64,000 nt of DNA, from contig NW_013171816.1 of NCBI RefSeq assembly GCF_000151665.1, forward strand, positions 1,250,204 to 1,314,203, in the 5' to 3' direction. The notes under the pieces are model-generated. The model was not told the DNA's origin and did no database searches. It saw only the letters and a program-made list of their open reading frames with translations. This DNA comes from Blastocystis hominis. Its lineage: Eukaryota > Sar > Bigyra > Opalinata > Blastocystidae. The translations under genes and the position numbers were made by a program. Below are positions 48,307 to 59,971 of the stretch, piece after piece (positions within the stretch are counted from its first letter, which is position 1; each line of letters opens with the position of its first letter).

Positions 48307-48416
48307 TATTTGAGGGATTAAGGCAAACACGCTAATCAGTGCAATCTATATCCCAAAATCTGTATTCACAAACAAACAAATAAAGAAGCAATCGGAAGGC
48401 ATTGAAAAATACCAGA

Positions 48417-48929
<513 letters not shown>

Positions 48930-49337
48930 ATGGCTCGTACTAAGCAGACTGCTCGTAAAAGCACTGGAGGAAAGGTTCCTCGTAAACAACTGGCTACCAA
49001 GGCCGCTCGTAAGAGTTCGCCCGCTGCTGGAGCTGTGAAGAAGCCCCATCGTTATCGCCCCGGAACTGTGGCTCTGCGTGAGATCCGCAAGTATCAGAAG
49101 AGCACTGAGCTTCTGATCCGCAAGCTGCCTTTCCAGAGACTGGTGCGTGAGGTGGCTCAGGACTTCAAGAACGATCTCCGTTTCCAGGGATCTGCTGTGA
49201 TGGCTCTTCAGGAGGCTGCTGAGGCTTACCTGGTTTCTCTGTTCGAAGATACCAACCTGTGCGCCATCCACGCCAAGCGTGTGACGATCATGCCGAGAGA
49301 TATGCAGCTGGCTCGTCGCATCCGCAACGAAAAGTAA
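48930..49337 (+). CDS. H3: Histone H3
   Basis: The start is ATG 48930 ([20 protein letters not shown]), not the upstream in-frame ATG at 48822, because this is the conserved N-terminus. The intronless frame has 135 residues with [20 protein letters not shown] and [13 protein letters not shown], then [12 protein letters not shown]. The region 27-36 reads [12 protein letters not shown], and the C-terminus ends NEK instead of the usual GERA. It pairs with H4 in nucleosomes. Whether it is the replication-coupled or the replacement form cannot be decided from sequence alone. Confidence 0.97.
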   Translation: MARTKQTARKSTGGKVPRKQLATKAARKSSPAAGAVKKPHRYRPGTVALREIRKYQKSTELLIRKLPFQRLVREVAQDFKNDLRFQGSAVMALQEAAEAYLVSLFEDTNLCAIHAKRVTIMPRDMQLARRIRNEK

Positions 49338-49391
49338 AGAAAGAAAGAAAAACAGTTATTCTGGTATTTGTCAATACCATCCTCAGATCAT

Positions 49392-49407
49392 TGTTTGTTA
49401 ACAAACT
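49392..49407. terminator. Shared bidirectional 3' element, H3 / EF-hand gene
   Basis: TGTTTGTTAACAAACT provides TGTTTGTT on the plus strand (H3, about 55 nt after its TAA) and AGTTTGTT on the minus strand. The latter lies exactly four bases after the last T of the EF-hand gene frame. Confidence 0.6.
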
Positions 49408-49411
49408 CTGC

Positions 49412-50372
49412 AATATACAAGGAGTTTATCGATGCAGTAGTCAGGATGAATGTCAATCATCCAGTCGCACTTTAAACCGTAGGAATTGACATGTTTATTA
49501 CAGACATCGCGCCACGCCTCCTTTCCAAAGACAGACTCCACGGTGCCATTGATATAGGAGCGAGGCATCCAGACCATCATCAGCACATATTTGTACGAAC
49601 TATCGGAATCCATGACCGGAAAGAAGGAGGAGTGTCTTAGAGAAGCCACCTTGATGAGTTCTTGCTGCATTGCCGCAAAGAACGACCGAATAACCTCTAC
49701 TGCTCAGTCTAGAAAGCGCGGCAAAACCTTCGCTGATCGCGAACAACGAAGAAACGACCACGTTTTTGTGGATGTACTCCAGGTTGGTGCGAAAGCTATC
49801 TACAGGTGACAAAAACCGATCGGTCCAAACAGCTAGGAAGTGCGCTTAGAACGGAGGTGCTGGTGTCGGAGGCGTTGGATCTTCGCTCGGAAGGCTGGAT
49901 GATGTGGCCAGATCGAAAAACGGAGGTGGGAAACGCTTGAGACTCGCTGAAGGAATCCTCAATACGCGAAACATTTTGACGGCTGATGTGGGTGTACGCG
50001 TTCATGCTGTAGTTCTTTGGAATGTTCATATCACGGATGGTTCGCAAACGAGTCCCTCCGTCAGCACCATATTCAGACATAGAAGTGTCTTGCAAATTCT
50101 ACCATGAATAGAAAAGATTGATAGAACCATAGTTTGGGACAAATCCGACTTAGCATACTCTTTGAGATCTCTACTCAAGTCCGCGTATCGTAGCCTTCCA
50201 TGTGACGCATTCCGATTGAAGATGTATGCCAGATCTGTCATCTTGAAGGAGAACGAGCAGTCGTACCTTTATCATTTAAAACAATATCCATTTTGCTCAA
50301 GAGCTGTCGAAATTCGCTCTGAGATAAACACTCATCTCGATCTGTATCAAGTTTCTGAAAATTCTCTTTCAT
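49412..50372 (-). CDS. EF-hand protein with novel C-terminal half; stop probably made by poly(A)
   Basis: ATG 50372 gives MKENFQKLDTDRDECLSQSEF, a canonical EF-hand loop (DTDRDECLSQSE). Across an intron of about 30 bp it continues to DLAYIFNRNASHGRLRYADL, a degenerate second hand. The rest contains IRDMNIPKNYSMNAYTHIS, VDSFRTNLEYIHKNVVVSSL and WMPRSYINGTVESVFGKEAW, none of which I recognise. The minus-strand frame reads ...DKLLVY and then T at 49412, followed by four bases and AGTTTGTT, which suggests a poly(A)-created TAA. An encoded TAA also exists four codons later, so both endings are possible. It may be a calcium-regulated adaptor. Confidence 0.55.
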
Positions 50373-50606
50373 ACGAGGTTTATTACTCGTTAACTGCCTC
50401 TACACATTAGTTGGTCTCTGGAGAGCACACATAAACATCGATCAGCGTTGAATAGCTGTCACTCATCAAATAATTAAATTAGGGATATATAGTAAGCAGA
50501 TATTGGCGATAATGAGAAACTCACAGAGAGTTTTTCTGCCAAAAAGTTTGGGTGGGAATACTACTTATTTTTGGATTGTGCACAAGCTCATTGATTCCTA
50601 TTTCTC

Positions 50607-51749
50607 ATGTTGAAATCAACTTTGAAATGGGGAAAACCGACATATGCTCTTCTTGCTCGATCCTTTTCTAGCAAGCCGCAACTGTTCGATCGGAGTAGAG
50701 TTCGGAGAGTTGCTATCAATATCCAGGTACAGTGATTTATCACCGAGATCATGTTGCAAAAAGAGAAGATCGCACGGTTTATTCGTATTTGCGAAATGAT
50801 TGCATAGAACAGCTATGTGATCGTCTTTTAGTATGTGACAGTGGTTTCTGAGCACATAGGATATAAAACGGCAATTTCCAGTGGCAGTGGATCTCGGTTG
50901 TTGGGATGGAGAGCTTGCTTCTGTGATCCGGGATCGTGGAGGAGTGAAGACCCTATACGAATGCGATTCATCATGTATCTTCTTGGAGAGTTTTATCTTT
51001 TGAGTCCCCATGCTGCAATTAGCCCGATCTCGATACCAGAATGAAAAGAACAGTTTTCTCCAGACCAACTACATTCAAGTAAACGAGGAGTTCCTTCCCT
51101 TTCGAAACAACTCCGTCAACATTGTCTTCTCTCCCTTGTATCTTCACTGGACGAACGACATTCTGCGTTGCTTCCGCGAAGTCTACCGCGTGCTCATTCC
51201 TGACGGATACTTCACCGGCGTCATGTTCTCCTCGAAGACGCTTCATGAACTTCGTGATGTGATGGAAACCGCGGAAATGCGAACAGAAAACGTGATGTCT
51301 CCCCATGTGTCGCCTCTCCCCACTCCCGGATCGATTGGCGATGCTTTGGTTGTAGAGAACGAGTGCGTGGCGTGAGGGATAGGAGGCGGGCTTCATCATA
51401 ACGAACGTGAATGCACAACCGGTAACGGTGGAATACCGCGACATGTACCATCTAATGCACCATTTACAGGGAATGGGAGAGAACAACGCGCTGACCGAGC
51501 GAAGACGGTTTGTGTCGCGAAGGACCTTCGAGGAGGCCGCTCGGCTGTACAAAGTGGGTTGTGGGGGCGAGAGATGATCGAAGGAGAAATACCCATCGCC
51601 GAACGGAGGAGTGAACGCGACGTTTGAGCTTGCGTTCTTCTCCGGATGGACGGTGTGTCCCGAAACGGCGGTGGTGCGGTATCCCAAGAAGCCTGGCGTG
51701 TCGCTCCAGGACTTTTTCAATTCCATTCCGGACGATGTGGGGGGGAAGT
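50607..51749 (+). CDS. NDUFAF5: Complex I assembly factor NDUFAF5 (methyltransferase), stop made by poly(A)
   Basis: The N-terminus MLKSTLKWGKPTYALLARSF is a mitochondrial-type presequence, followed by LFDRSRVRRVAIN. Introns of about 30-37 bp lead to the SAM-binding motif FPVAVDLGCWDGELASVI, then NEEFLPFRNNSVNIVFSPLY, LHWTNDILRCFREVYRVLIP and DGYFTGVMFSSKTLHELRD. FELAFFSGWTVCPE follows near the end. This is NDUFAF5, which modifies NDUFS7 during complex I assembly; it fits the mitochondrion-related organelle of Blastocystis, which keeps complex I. The frame ends ...DDVGGK plus a single T (51749), four bases before TGTTTGTA, with no encoded stop until 51829. Poly(A) addition would give TAA at the conserved C-terminus. 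Confidence 0.9.
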
Positions 51750-51753
51750 GCAT

Positions 51754-51769
51754 TGTTTGTAAACAAACA
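51754..51769. terminator. Perfect shared 3' element, NDUFAF5 / CDK11
   Basis: TGTTTGTAAACAAACA is read as TGTTTGTA on the plus strand and TGTTTGTT on the minus strand. Exactly four bases separate it on each side from the last encoded T of the two convergent genes (51749 and 51774), so the whole arrangement is a mirror image. Confidence 0.75.
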
Positions 51770-51773
51770 CTCG

Positions 51774-52941
51774 ATCGACTATTGTTGATCTTACGAGGAG
51801 GAAAAGTCGGCATGAGTCGACAATCTTGAGGAAAAGGAGCTTCGTTGAACCACGGATGATGGATCGCTTGCTGCGCCTACCAGTCAAAAACCATCTCCAT
51901 CCCGACAGTGATTCGCTTGTCAGGGTTGTACTCTAACAGCTGCTTCATCAGATCGATTCCGTTCCTTGACAGCATTGGGAAGGTTTCCTGCAATCGATCA
52001 CAAGGGAACTTATCTTCGTATCGCTGCACGACCATGTAATGAGGCAGCTCTTCGAGCTCTGGCCAGTCTCGCACGGAGGGACATCCCAGCAGAGCGAACA
52101 TCTTCAGGAGCTGGTCGTTCTCATTGTTCCCACAGAGCAGGGGATGTCGAAGCAGAAGCTCGCCGAGGATGCAGCCCACGGACCTACGGTCCTCACTCCA
52201 CAACAGACGCAACCATATGTCGAGCGCGAAGGAGTAGAGCTGAGAACCCAGCAAGAGCTCGGGAGGACGATACCAAAGCGTCACAACGTTCGTCGTCACT
52301 CGTCGCAGTGGAAAGCCCATCGTACGAACAAGACCGAAGTCGGCGACCTTCAGCTGCCCGTGGTTTGTATATAAAAGGTTCGATGTCTTTAGATCGCGGT
52401 GGATGATCCATCGCTCATGCAGATAGGACACAGCACAGAGTAATTGCCTAATCAAGCACTTTACTTCGGAGAGAGACCACGGACGACTCTGACTCTTAAG
52501 CAGATAGTCGATATCCTGGTCACAAAACTCCATAACCATATACACACTACAGTTGGGAGAAAGAGGAGGTTGTTACCTATCCCGGTCCTTTCCAACCACA
52601 ATGTCTACTAATTTTACAACGTTCTCATGGTCTATCGAGCTAAGCATTTGAATCTCACGAATGGAGGTGATAGGAAAGCCCGTCTATAACAAAGTGAAGT
52701 TCCCAGCACTATCGATTACTTGCCCCTCGTTATAAAGCTTAATCTTCTTCAGGGCAACAATCAACCCGTCCGACCTCCTTCTTCCTCGATAGACATACCC
52801 ATACGTCCCTTTGCCAATCTCATTTAGAATTTGATAGTCGTTGATGCTATTGCACAAACCATAGACTATTGCATCAGCTTTCTGTCAAAATAAATTCTAT
52901 ACTGCGTTTACTATTCATTGGCAAACTTTGGGTATTTCCAT
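51774..52941 (-). CDS. CDK11: CDK11-type cyclin-dependent kinase, stop made by poly(A)
   Basis: The N-lobe has NEIGKGTYGYVYRGR, IVALKKIKLYNE and GFPITSIREIQML, the PITSLRE-like cyclin-binding helix. MYMVMEFCDQDIDYLLKS follows. The C-lobe has HRDLKTSNLL, DFGL, VVTLWYRPPELLLG and SVGCILGELL. The end FNEAPFPQDCRLMPTFPP matches the CDK11 tail. CDK11 acts in transcription and splicing, in line with the spliceosome genes nearby. A 30-bp intron (51886-51915) restores ITAQQAIHHPWF. An intron of 45 bp or so after a proposed MEIPK start (52941) is tentative. The frame ends ...KINNSR plus T (51774), four bases before TGTTTGTT on the minus strand, so the stop is made by poly(A). Confidence 0.88.
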
Positions 52942-53066
52942 CAACTCGTTAACAAAAGTGTGAATCCTTGCTAGAAGTACTAATTTTTTAAATTCTTGTT
53001 CTGTGCCATTCGCACTGGCTAAAGGGCAAACCAGTTTGTGTTGGCAGTATCAGTTAATTGATTACT

Positions 53067-54869
53067 ATGTCTGCCAAGAATACCTATTGCATTGGAATTG
53101 ATATCGGGACGCGATGTATATATATTTCTGCGGCCGGTGGAGTTGACCGGAACTCTACATTGAAAACCATCACAACTCTGTTTAATATCGAAAAGCGACA
53201 GCGATCTATAATGTAGGACGCGAAAGCAGTATAATTCCTTAGTCCCGTCGTATCCTATTTTCGAGGTCAAGTCTTCACCTGTGAGCCGGGATACTACAAA
53301 GTAGAATCTTCGAATTATTTATTGACGTTCGTAGCATTTACAAAACCCGCAGAATTCCTTCCTTTTCCCCAAACTGTTTTTAGGCAAGCAAGTTGCGGCC
53401 GTGTGCTCAGAATACGATTATGACACGCTTGGAACCGTGTACAATGATGAGTGCAAAATGATCCAATTCGAGTTCTCGAATCTCGATGGGACAAAGAAGA
53501 CGATATCTGTGACGCAGGCCATTTCCTTCATCATTTTGGACGTGGTGAAGCTCATTGAGAACTCTTACCCCGACCTGGAGAACACACCCAGTACTATCGT
53601 TATAGGCGTAACAACATGCCATCTATTTTGATCTCTAGATTCCATCCTATTGGAATACCCAACAAGTTTCCCTGTTCCGTCGTTCCCTCGCCTCGACTCC
53701 TATCCACGATGCCGTGTTTCTTTACGACATCGAGGCGCTCTCTCTCGCTTACGGTTTCTATCCCAACCTCTACGGCGGTTTCAGTAAGAGGGAGCGAGTT
53801 GTGATGTTCGTCGATGTGGGATACGAGCACACGACAGTGTTTGCCGTCGTTTTCAAAGACAACGACTTTACGATCCAGCACGCGGACACTTCGCTCTCGC
53901 TCAGCTCGCGCTGGATCGATCAGCTCCTGATTCAGCTGGTGGAAGAGAAGCTGCAGGCGTACAACATCACGCACGACGTGATCGAGGCGAACAAGCGGCT
54001 GAAAGCCGAGATCCGCTCGTGTGTGGACAAGTATAAAGTGATTTTCTCGAACGAGAGCGGAGATCAGATGACGTTTGCGCTGAGCGTGTTTTCCACGGAT
54101 CAGGTCGATGTAGTGATCACGCAGAAAGAGTTCCAAAAGCGATGCGAGTCGTCCGGATTGCTTTCCGAGCTCGCTCGTCTCTGCACGACCTGCCTGGATT
54201 CTGTGAATGGCGTGGACGAAGTGATTTTAGAAGGAAGCGGAACGCGACTGTGCTTTATCGCGGATCAAGTGAGGATTCTGCTTCCCAATCCGAAGTACAA
54301 GCGAAAAGGAACGATTCTGTAGAGTGTAAAAGGGAGCGTGGTGAGTGTGTAGAAGCACAAACAATCCTGAAGAAGACCTCAGCCGTGGATGCTGCATTAT
54401 GGCGATTTGTAAGAGTTTCCCGGACACGACGAGCACGATTCGAATCACGTTGCCGAGCCATTACGGATTGTCAGAGAGAAGGAAGTATATTAGTGCCACA
54501 GATTTGCAGAAAGGTGGGATGGAACAAGGGGAGGACTGATGGGTAGAGGAAGCCCCTGACGAGCAGTTTAGAAACGAGCATGAGCAGGAACAATGCGAGG
54601 TGCAGAAGATGATGAATATCACGCTGATGCGAGATGAGATCTATAAGACGATTATTGAGTGTCAGAATCTTCTTTCAGACGACAAGCTCCCTATTTGGTA
54701 CAGAAAAGATATGATCGAGTACTCGAAGCTGCTCGCCTCTCAACTCTCCATGTCTGGAAGCCAGAAATTGGAATTCTATGATTACTCGTATCTCCGCAGC
54801 AATGCAGAGAATCTCCTGCTTGACATAAAGTGTAATTATGACAGAAAACCGATCATTCGCATTTCCTAA
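53067..54869 (+). CDS. Hsp110-like Hsp70-family chaperone (divergent)
   Basis: MSAKNTYCIGIDIGTR is the phosphate-1 motif. A 30-bp intron, then others, lead to IVIGIPSYWNTQQVSLFR, ALSLAYGFYPNLYG and VVMFVDVGYEHTTVFAVV (phosphate 2). RWIDQLLIQLVEEKL and EVILEGSGTRLCFI follow, then STNNPEEDLSRGCCIMA across a 34-bp intron. A 33-bp intron precedes the C-terminal part, which is short (MRDEIYKTIIECQNLL). Order and wording are closest to Hsp110/HSPA4, the nucleotide-exchange factors of Hsp70, but the adenosine motif (GSGTR instead of GGATR) and the shortened C-terminus are unusual. It is divergent from CDK11, with 125 bp between the start codons. The stop is an encoded TAA. Confidence 0.75.
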
Positions 54870-54932
54870 GGAAATGTCTTACAATTGTGAAATAATGTAG
54901 TTTGCCCGAGAAGTCGTCTTCTTTTTGGGATC

Positions 54933-54949
54933 TGTTTGTTAAACAAACA
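54933..54949. terminator. Near-palindromic 3' element after the Hsp110-like gene
   Basis: TGTTTGTTAAACAAACA is read as TGTTTGTT from the plus strand and TGTTTGTTTAAC from the minus strand. It is about 60 nt past the chaperone stop. The convergent helicase gene has its own element near 55310-55330, so a minus-strand user of this copy is not obvious. Confidence 0.55.
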
Positions 54950-54950
54950 A

Positions 54951-54990
54951 GGATACAAGGATACAAGGATACAAGGATACAAGGATACAA
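54951..54990 (+). repeat. GGATACAA x5 tandem repeat
   Basis: Five perfect 8-bp units lie directly behind the palindromic element in the intergenic space. It is a non-coding minisatellite. Confidence 0.95.
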
Positions 54991-55366
54991 CAGATATATA
55001 GAACAGATAGATAAAACGAAAGAAAAACGCGACGACTCTACAAATGTGTCAGACCAGATCATCTAGCGATCATGAAATATCACGTAGATTAAAGAATGTC
55101 CGGGAGTTCTTGCAAGGGTGAAAATTATAACAATCCATGGAAAGGACTGATATAGAGTGTAACTTGCGTCAACCCGTCTCGGTCACATTCACTTACCTAT
55201 ACAACCATCCTGGTCGCCACAAAAATGACAAAACCTAAAATGGAGAAACGGGGAACAAGGGCTTGGCTCCATTTTAAGAGTACACTACAGGCTTTCTCCA
55301 TAGATCCCCTTGTGAAAACAAACAACTCCAAAATCTCGATAAATAACCACATAAAAGACATATCTA
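54991..55366. other. Intergenic before DHX16, unexplained
   Basis: About 375 bp without a convincing frame lie between the Hsp110-like gene and the helicase stop. A TTGTTTGTTTTCAC element on the minus strand (about 55312-55330) serves DHX16. The stretch 55065-55300 is neither AT-rich nor repetitive and could hold an unidentified small RNA, but no snRNA signature holds up. Confidence 0.4.
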
Positions 55367-58309
<2,943 letters not shown>

Positions 58310-58504
58310 CACTGGTTAAGAAATTCGAATATCGGCACTAAAAATCCTCAGTAAACAATACCTAGAATTCCAGAAATTCGATATATTTTCTATTTCCAAT
58401 AATCGGGCAGAATATCCAAGTTTCGTACAGTGATTTACTATCATTATAAGCAAGTGACAACTGTACGGCTCCATTTCACCTTTCTCATCTAATCTTTATA
58501 TTGT

Positions 58505-58933
58505 ATGATCCGATATTTACTTCTTCAAAATAAGCAGGGAAAGACAAGACTTTCCAAATGGTATATTCCTGTGGAGTTTGAGGAGCAGTCTCGTCTTGAG
58601 ATGGAAATCCACAAGTTGGTGTCGGCGCGCGATTCTCGTATGACTAACTTCATTGAGTTCAGCACGTACAAGCTGATTACAAGACGTTATGCGGGCCTGT
58701 TCTTCACTGTGGCTGTGGATATCAATGACAATGAGCTGCTTACTTTGGAGACTATTCACTTCCTGGTAGAGACTCTGGATATGTACTTCAAGAACGTTCG
58801 TGAGGTTGATATCATTAACAACTTCTACAAGGTGTACGAGATCATGGATAACTACATTGTTGCTGGCGAGGTTATGGATGTGAATAAGGCGGAGATCATT
58901 ACTCGTATTAGAGAGCTTGAGAAGTTGAACTAG
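58505..58933 (+). CDS. AP2S1: AP-2 adaptor complex sigma subunit
   Basis: The intronless 142-residue frame starts [20 protein letters not shown]. It continues with [39 protein letters not shown] and [17 protein letters not shown]. This is the longin fold of the small AP subunits, and the N-terminus MIRF/YxLxQNxxGKTRL is sigma-2 type. It recognises dileucine signals and builds clathrin coats at the plasma membrane. It is divergent from DHX16, with a 195-bp spacer that must hold both promoters. TTGTTTGTTTTT lies about 30 nt after the TAG. Confidence 0.93.
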   Translation: MIRYLLLQNKQGKTRLSKWYIPVEFEEQSRLEMEIHKLVSARDSRMTNFIEFSTYKLITRRYAGLFFTVAVDINDNELLTLETIHFLVETLDMYFKNVREVDIINNFYKVYEIMDNYIVAGEVMDVNKAEIITRIRELEKLN

Positions 58934-59022
58934 GCGATTCCTAGAAAGTGCATTTTGTTGCTTGTCTTGTTTGTTTTTGAAACTATTTTCGGTACGACGA
59001 AGATGATTTTAAACTTGTAATC

Positions 59023-59332
59023 ATGTCTGGAGGAGAGGTATATGAAATCGAGTTGGTTCTACTGTCTTAGACTCAGAAATCACTGTCACAGGTCGAAGAG
59101 GATATTAAGGAGGACATGGTGTATTATCGACAAACCCATACATCTTTTGTTGATCGAATGAAGGCTAACAAGGAGTTCCAAAACCCCAAAATTCTCGAGC
59201 AGACGGTGAGTTATTTCGGAATTGATGGAAACGGAACGCAATTTGAACCAGTTTTCTCATTGGTATACTGTAATTTATAGGAGGTATATGACCCGAAACA
59301 GTTTTCTCCAGAAGATTATGCTAGTCAGTTGT
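59023..59332 (+). CDS. SAP30BP/HCNGP-like protein, stop made by poly(A)
   Basis: Three exons (59023-59037, 59071-59250, 59281-59332) with introns of 33 and 30 bp encode 82 residues. The core HTSFVDRMKANKEFQNPKIL, SYFGIDGNGTQFEP and YDPKQFSPEDYA matches the HCNGP domain (NxxFxNPxIxExLxxxxxIDExGTN...D). SAP30BP-type proteins act in splicing of short introns and in transcription, which is notable in a genome of 30-bp introns. The frame ends ...ASQL plus T (59332). TGTTTGTT starts at 59337, exactly four bases later, so poly(A) would create TAA; no encoded stop is close by. The protein is much shorter than animal SAP30BP. Confidence 0.75.
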
Positions 59333-59336
59333 GTTG

Positions 59337-59344
59337 TGTTTGTT
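59337..59344 (+). terminator. TGTTTGTT 3' element of the SAP30BP-like gene
   Basis: A perfect TGTTTGTT starts 4 nt after the last encoded T of the gene. Spacing is the same as in NDUFAF5, CDK11, TCD1 and PRP38B. Confidence 0.65.
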
Positions 59345-59971
59345 TCATGATTCTTGCATTTTCTTATTCAACAAGACACGGAGGTCAAAGAAAACAGACG
59401 TTGAATCAGATAATGCAGCGACTCGTCATTTGGTTGTATTTTGTGTATCCTACAAATCTTAGTTGATAATAAAACTGAAATAAGGTATCGAGTTGAATCC
59501 CAAATATAATACAGATTTTAGATCATTTTTGGATAATTGAGATAACGTCTGTCTGTTTTAGAGATTAACTTGATGAAATCGATCTTCTCGAAGGTAAATA
59601 ATGTGATAATCAATGAATAATAAAGAGTGCGAGATTTGACTAGATTGTTTCTCTTTTTTTAGCATAGCATAATTCAGGTTGAAAGCAAGCGAGTGCAAAG
59701 AATTAATAATAATAATCATAATAATAATAATAATAATACAGATATTAAAAATAGATAGCAGTCTAAAGTGTTGATAGCTTCGCTATTCGGTGAAGTTCGG
59801 AAAGGTATTAATCATCTGTTTTTATAAAATATATTTGTATTTTACCGTGTTATATATACATATAGTAGTAGTAGTAGTAGTATATTCGTTTTATATATAA
59901 ATATATATTGATACAGTCAATAATCGATATCTTATTTTAGTGAATTACTATCTATATCCAAAATACTAATA
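59345..59971. other. AT-rich intergenic with AAT and TAG microsatellites
   Basis: No gene is seen. The stretch holds an AAT/AATAATC run (about 59704-59740), a TAG run (about 59864-59881) and many TA steps, and marks the left border of the AT-rich right-hand end. Confidence 0.7.

Noticed and set aside
55180-55300. ACTTACCT at 55191 suggested a U1 snRNA 5' end, with GATCATGAA at about 55067 as the U1-70K loop
   Set aside because: The two motifs are in the wrong order and spacing for U1, and no Sm site or stem-loop arrangement could be recognised.
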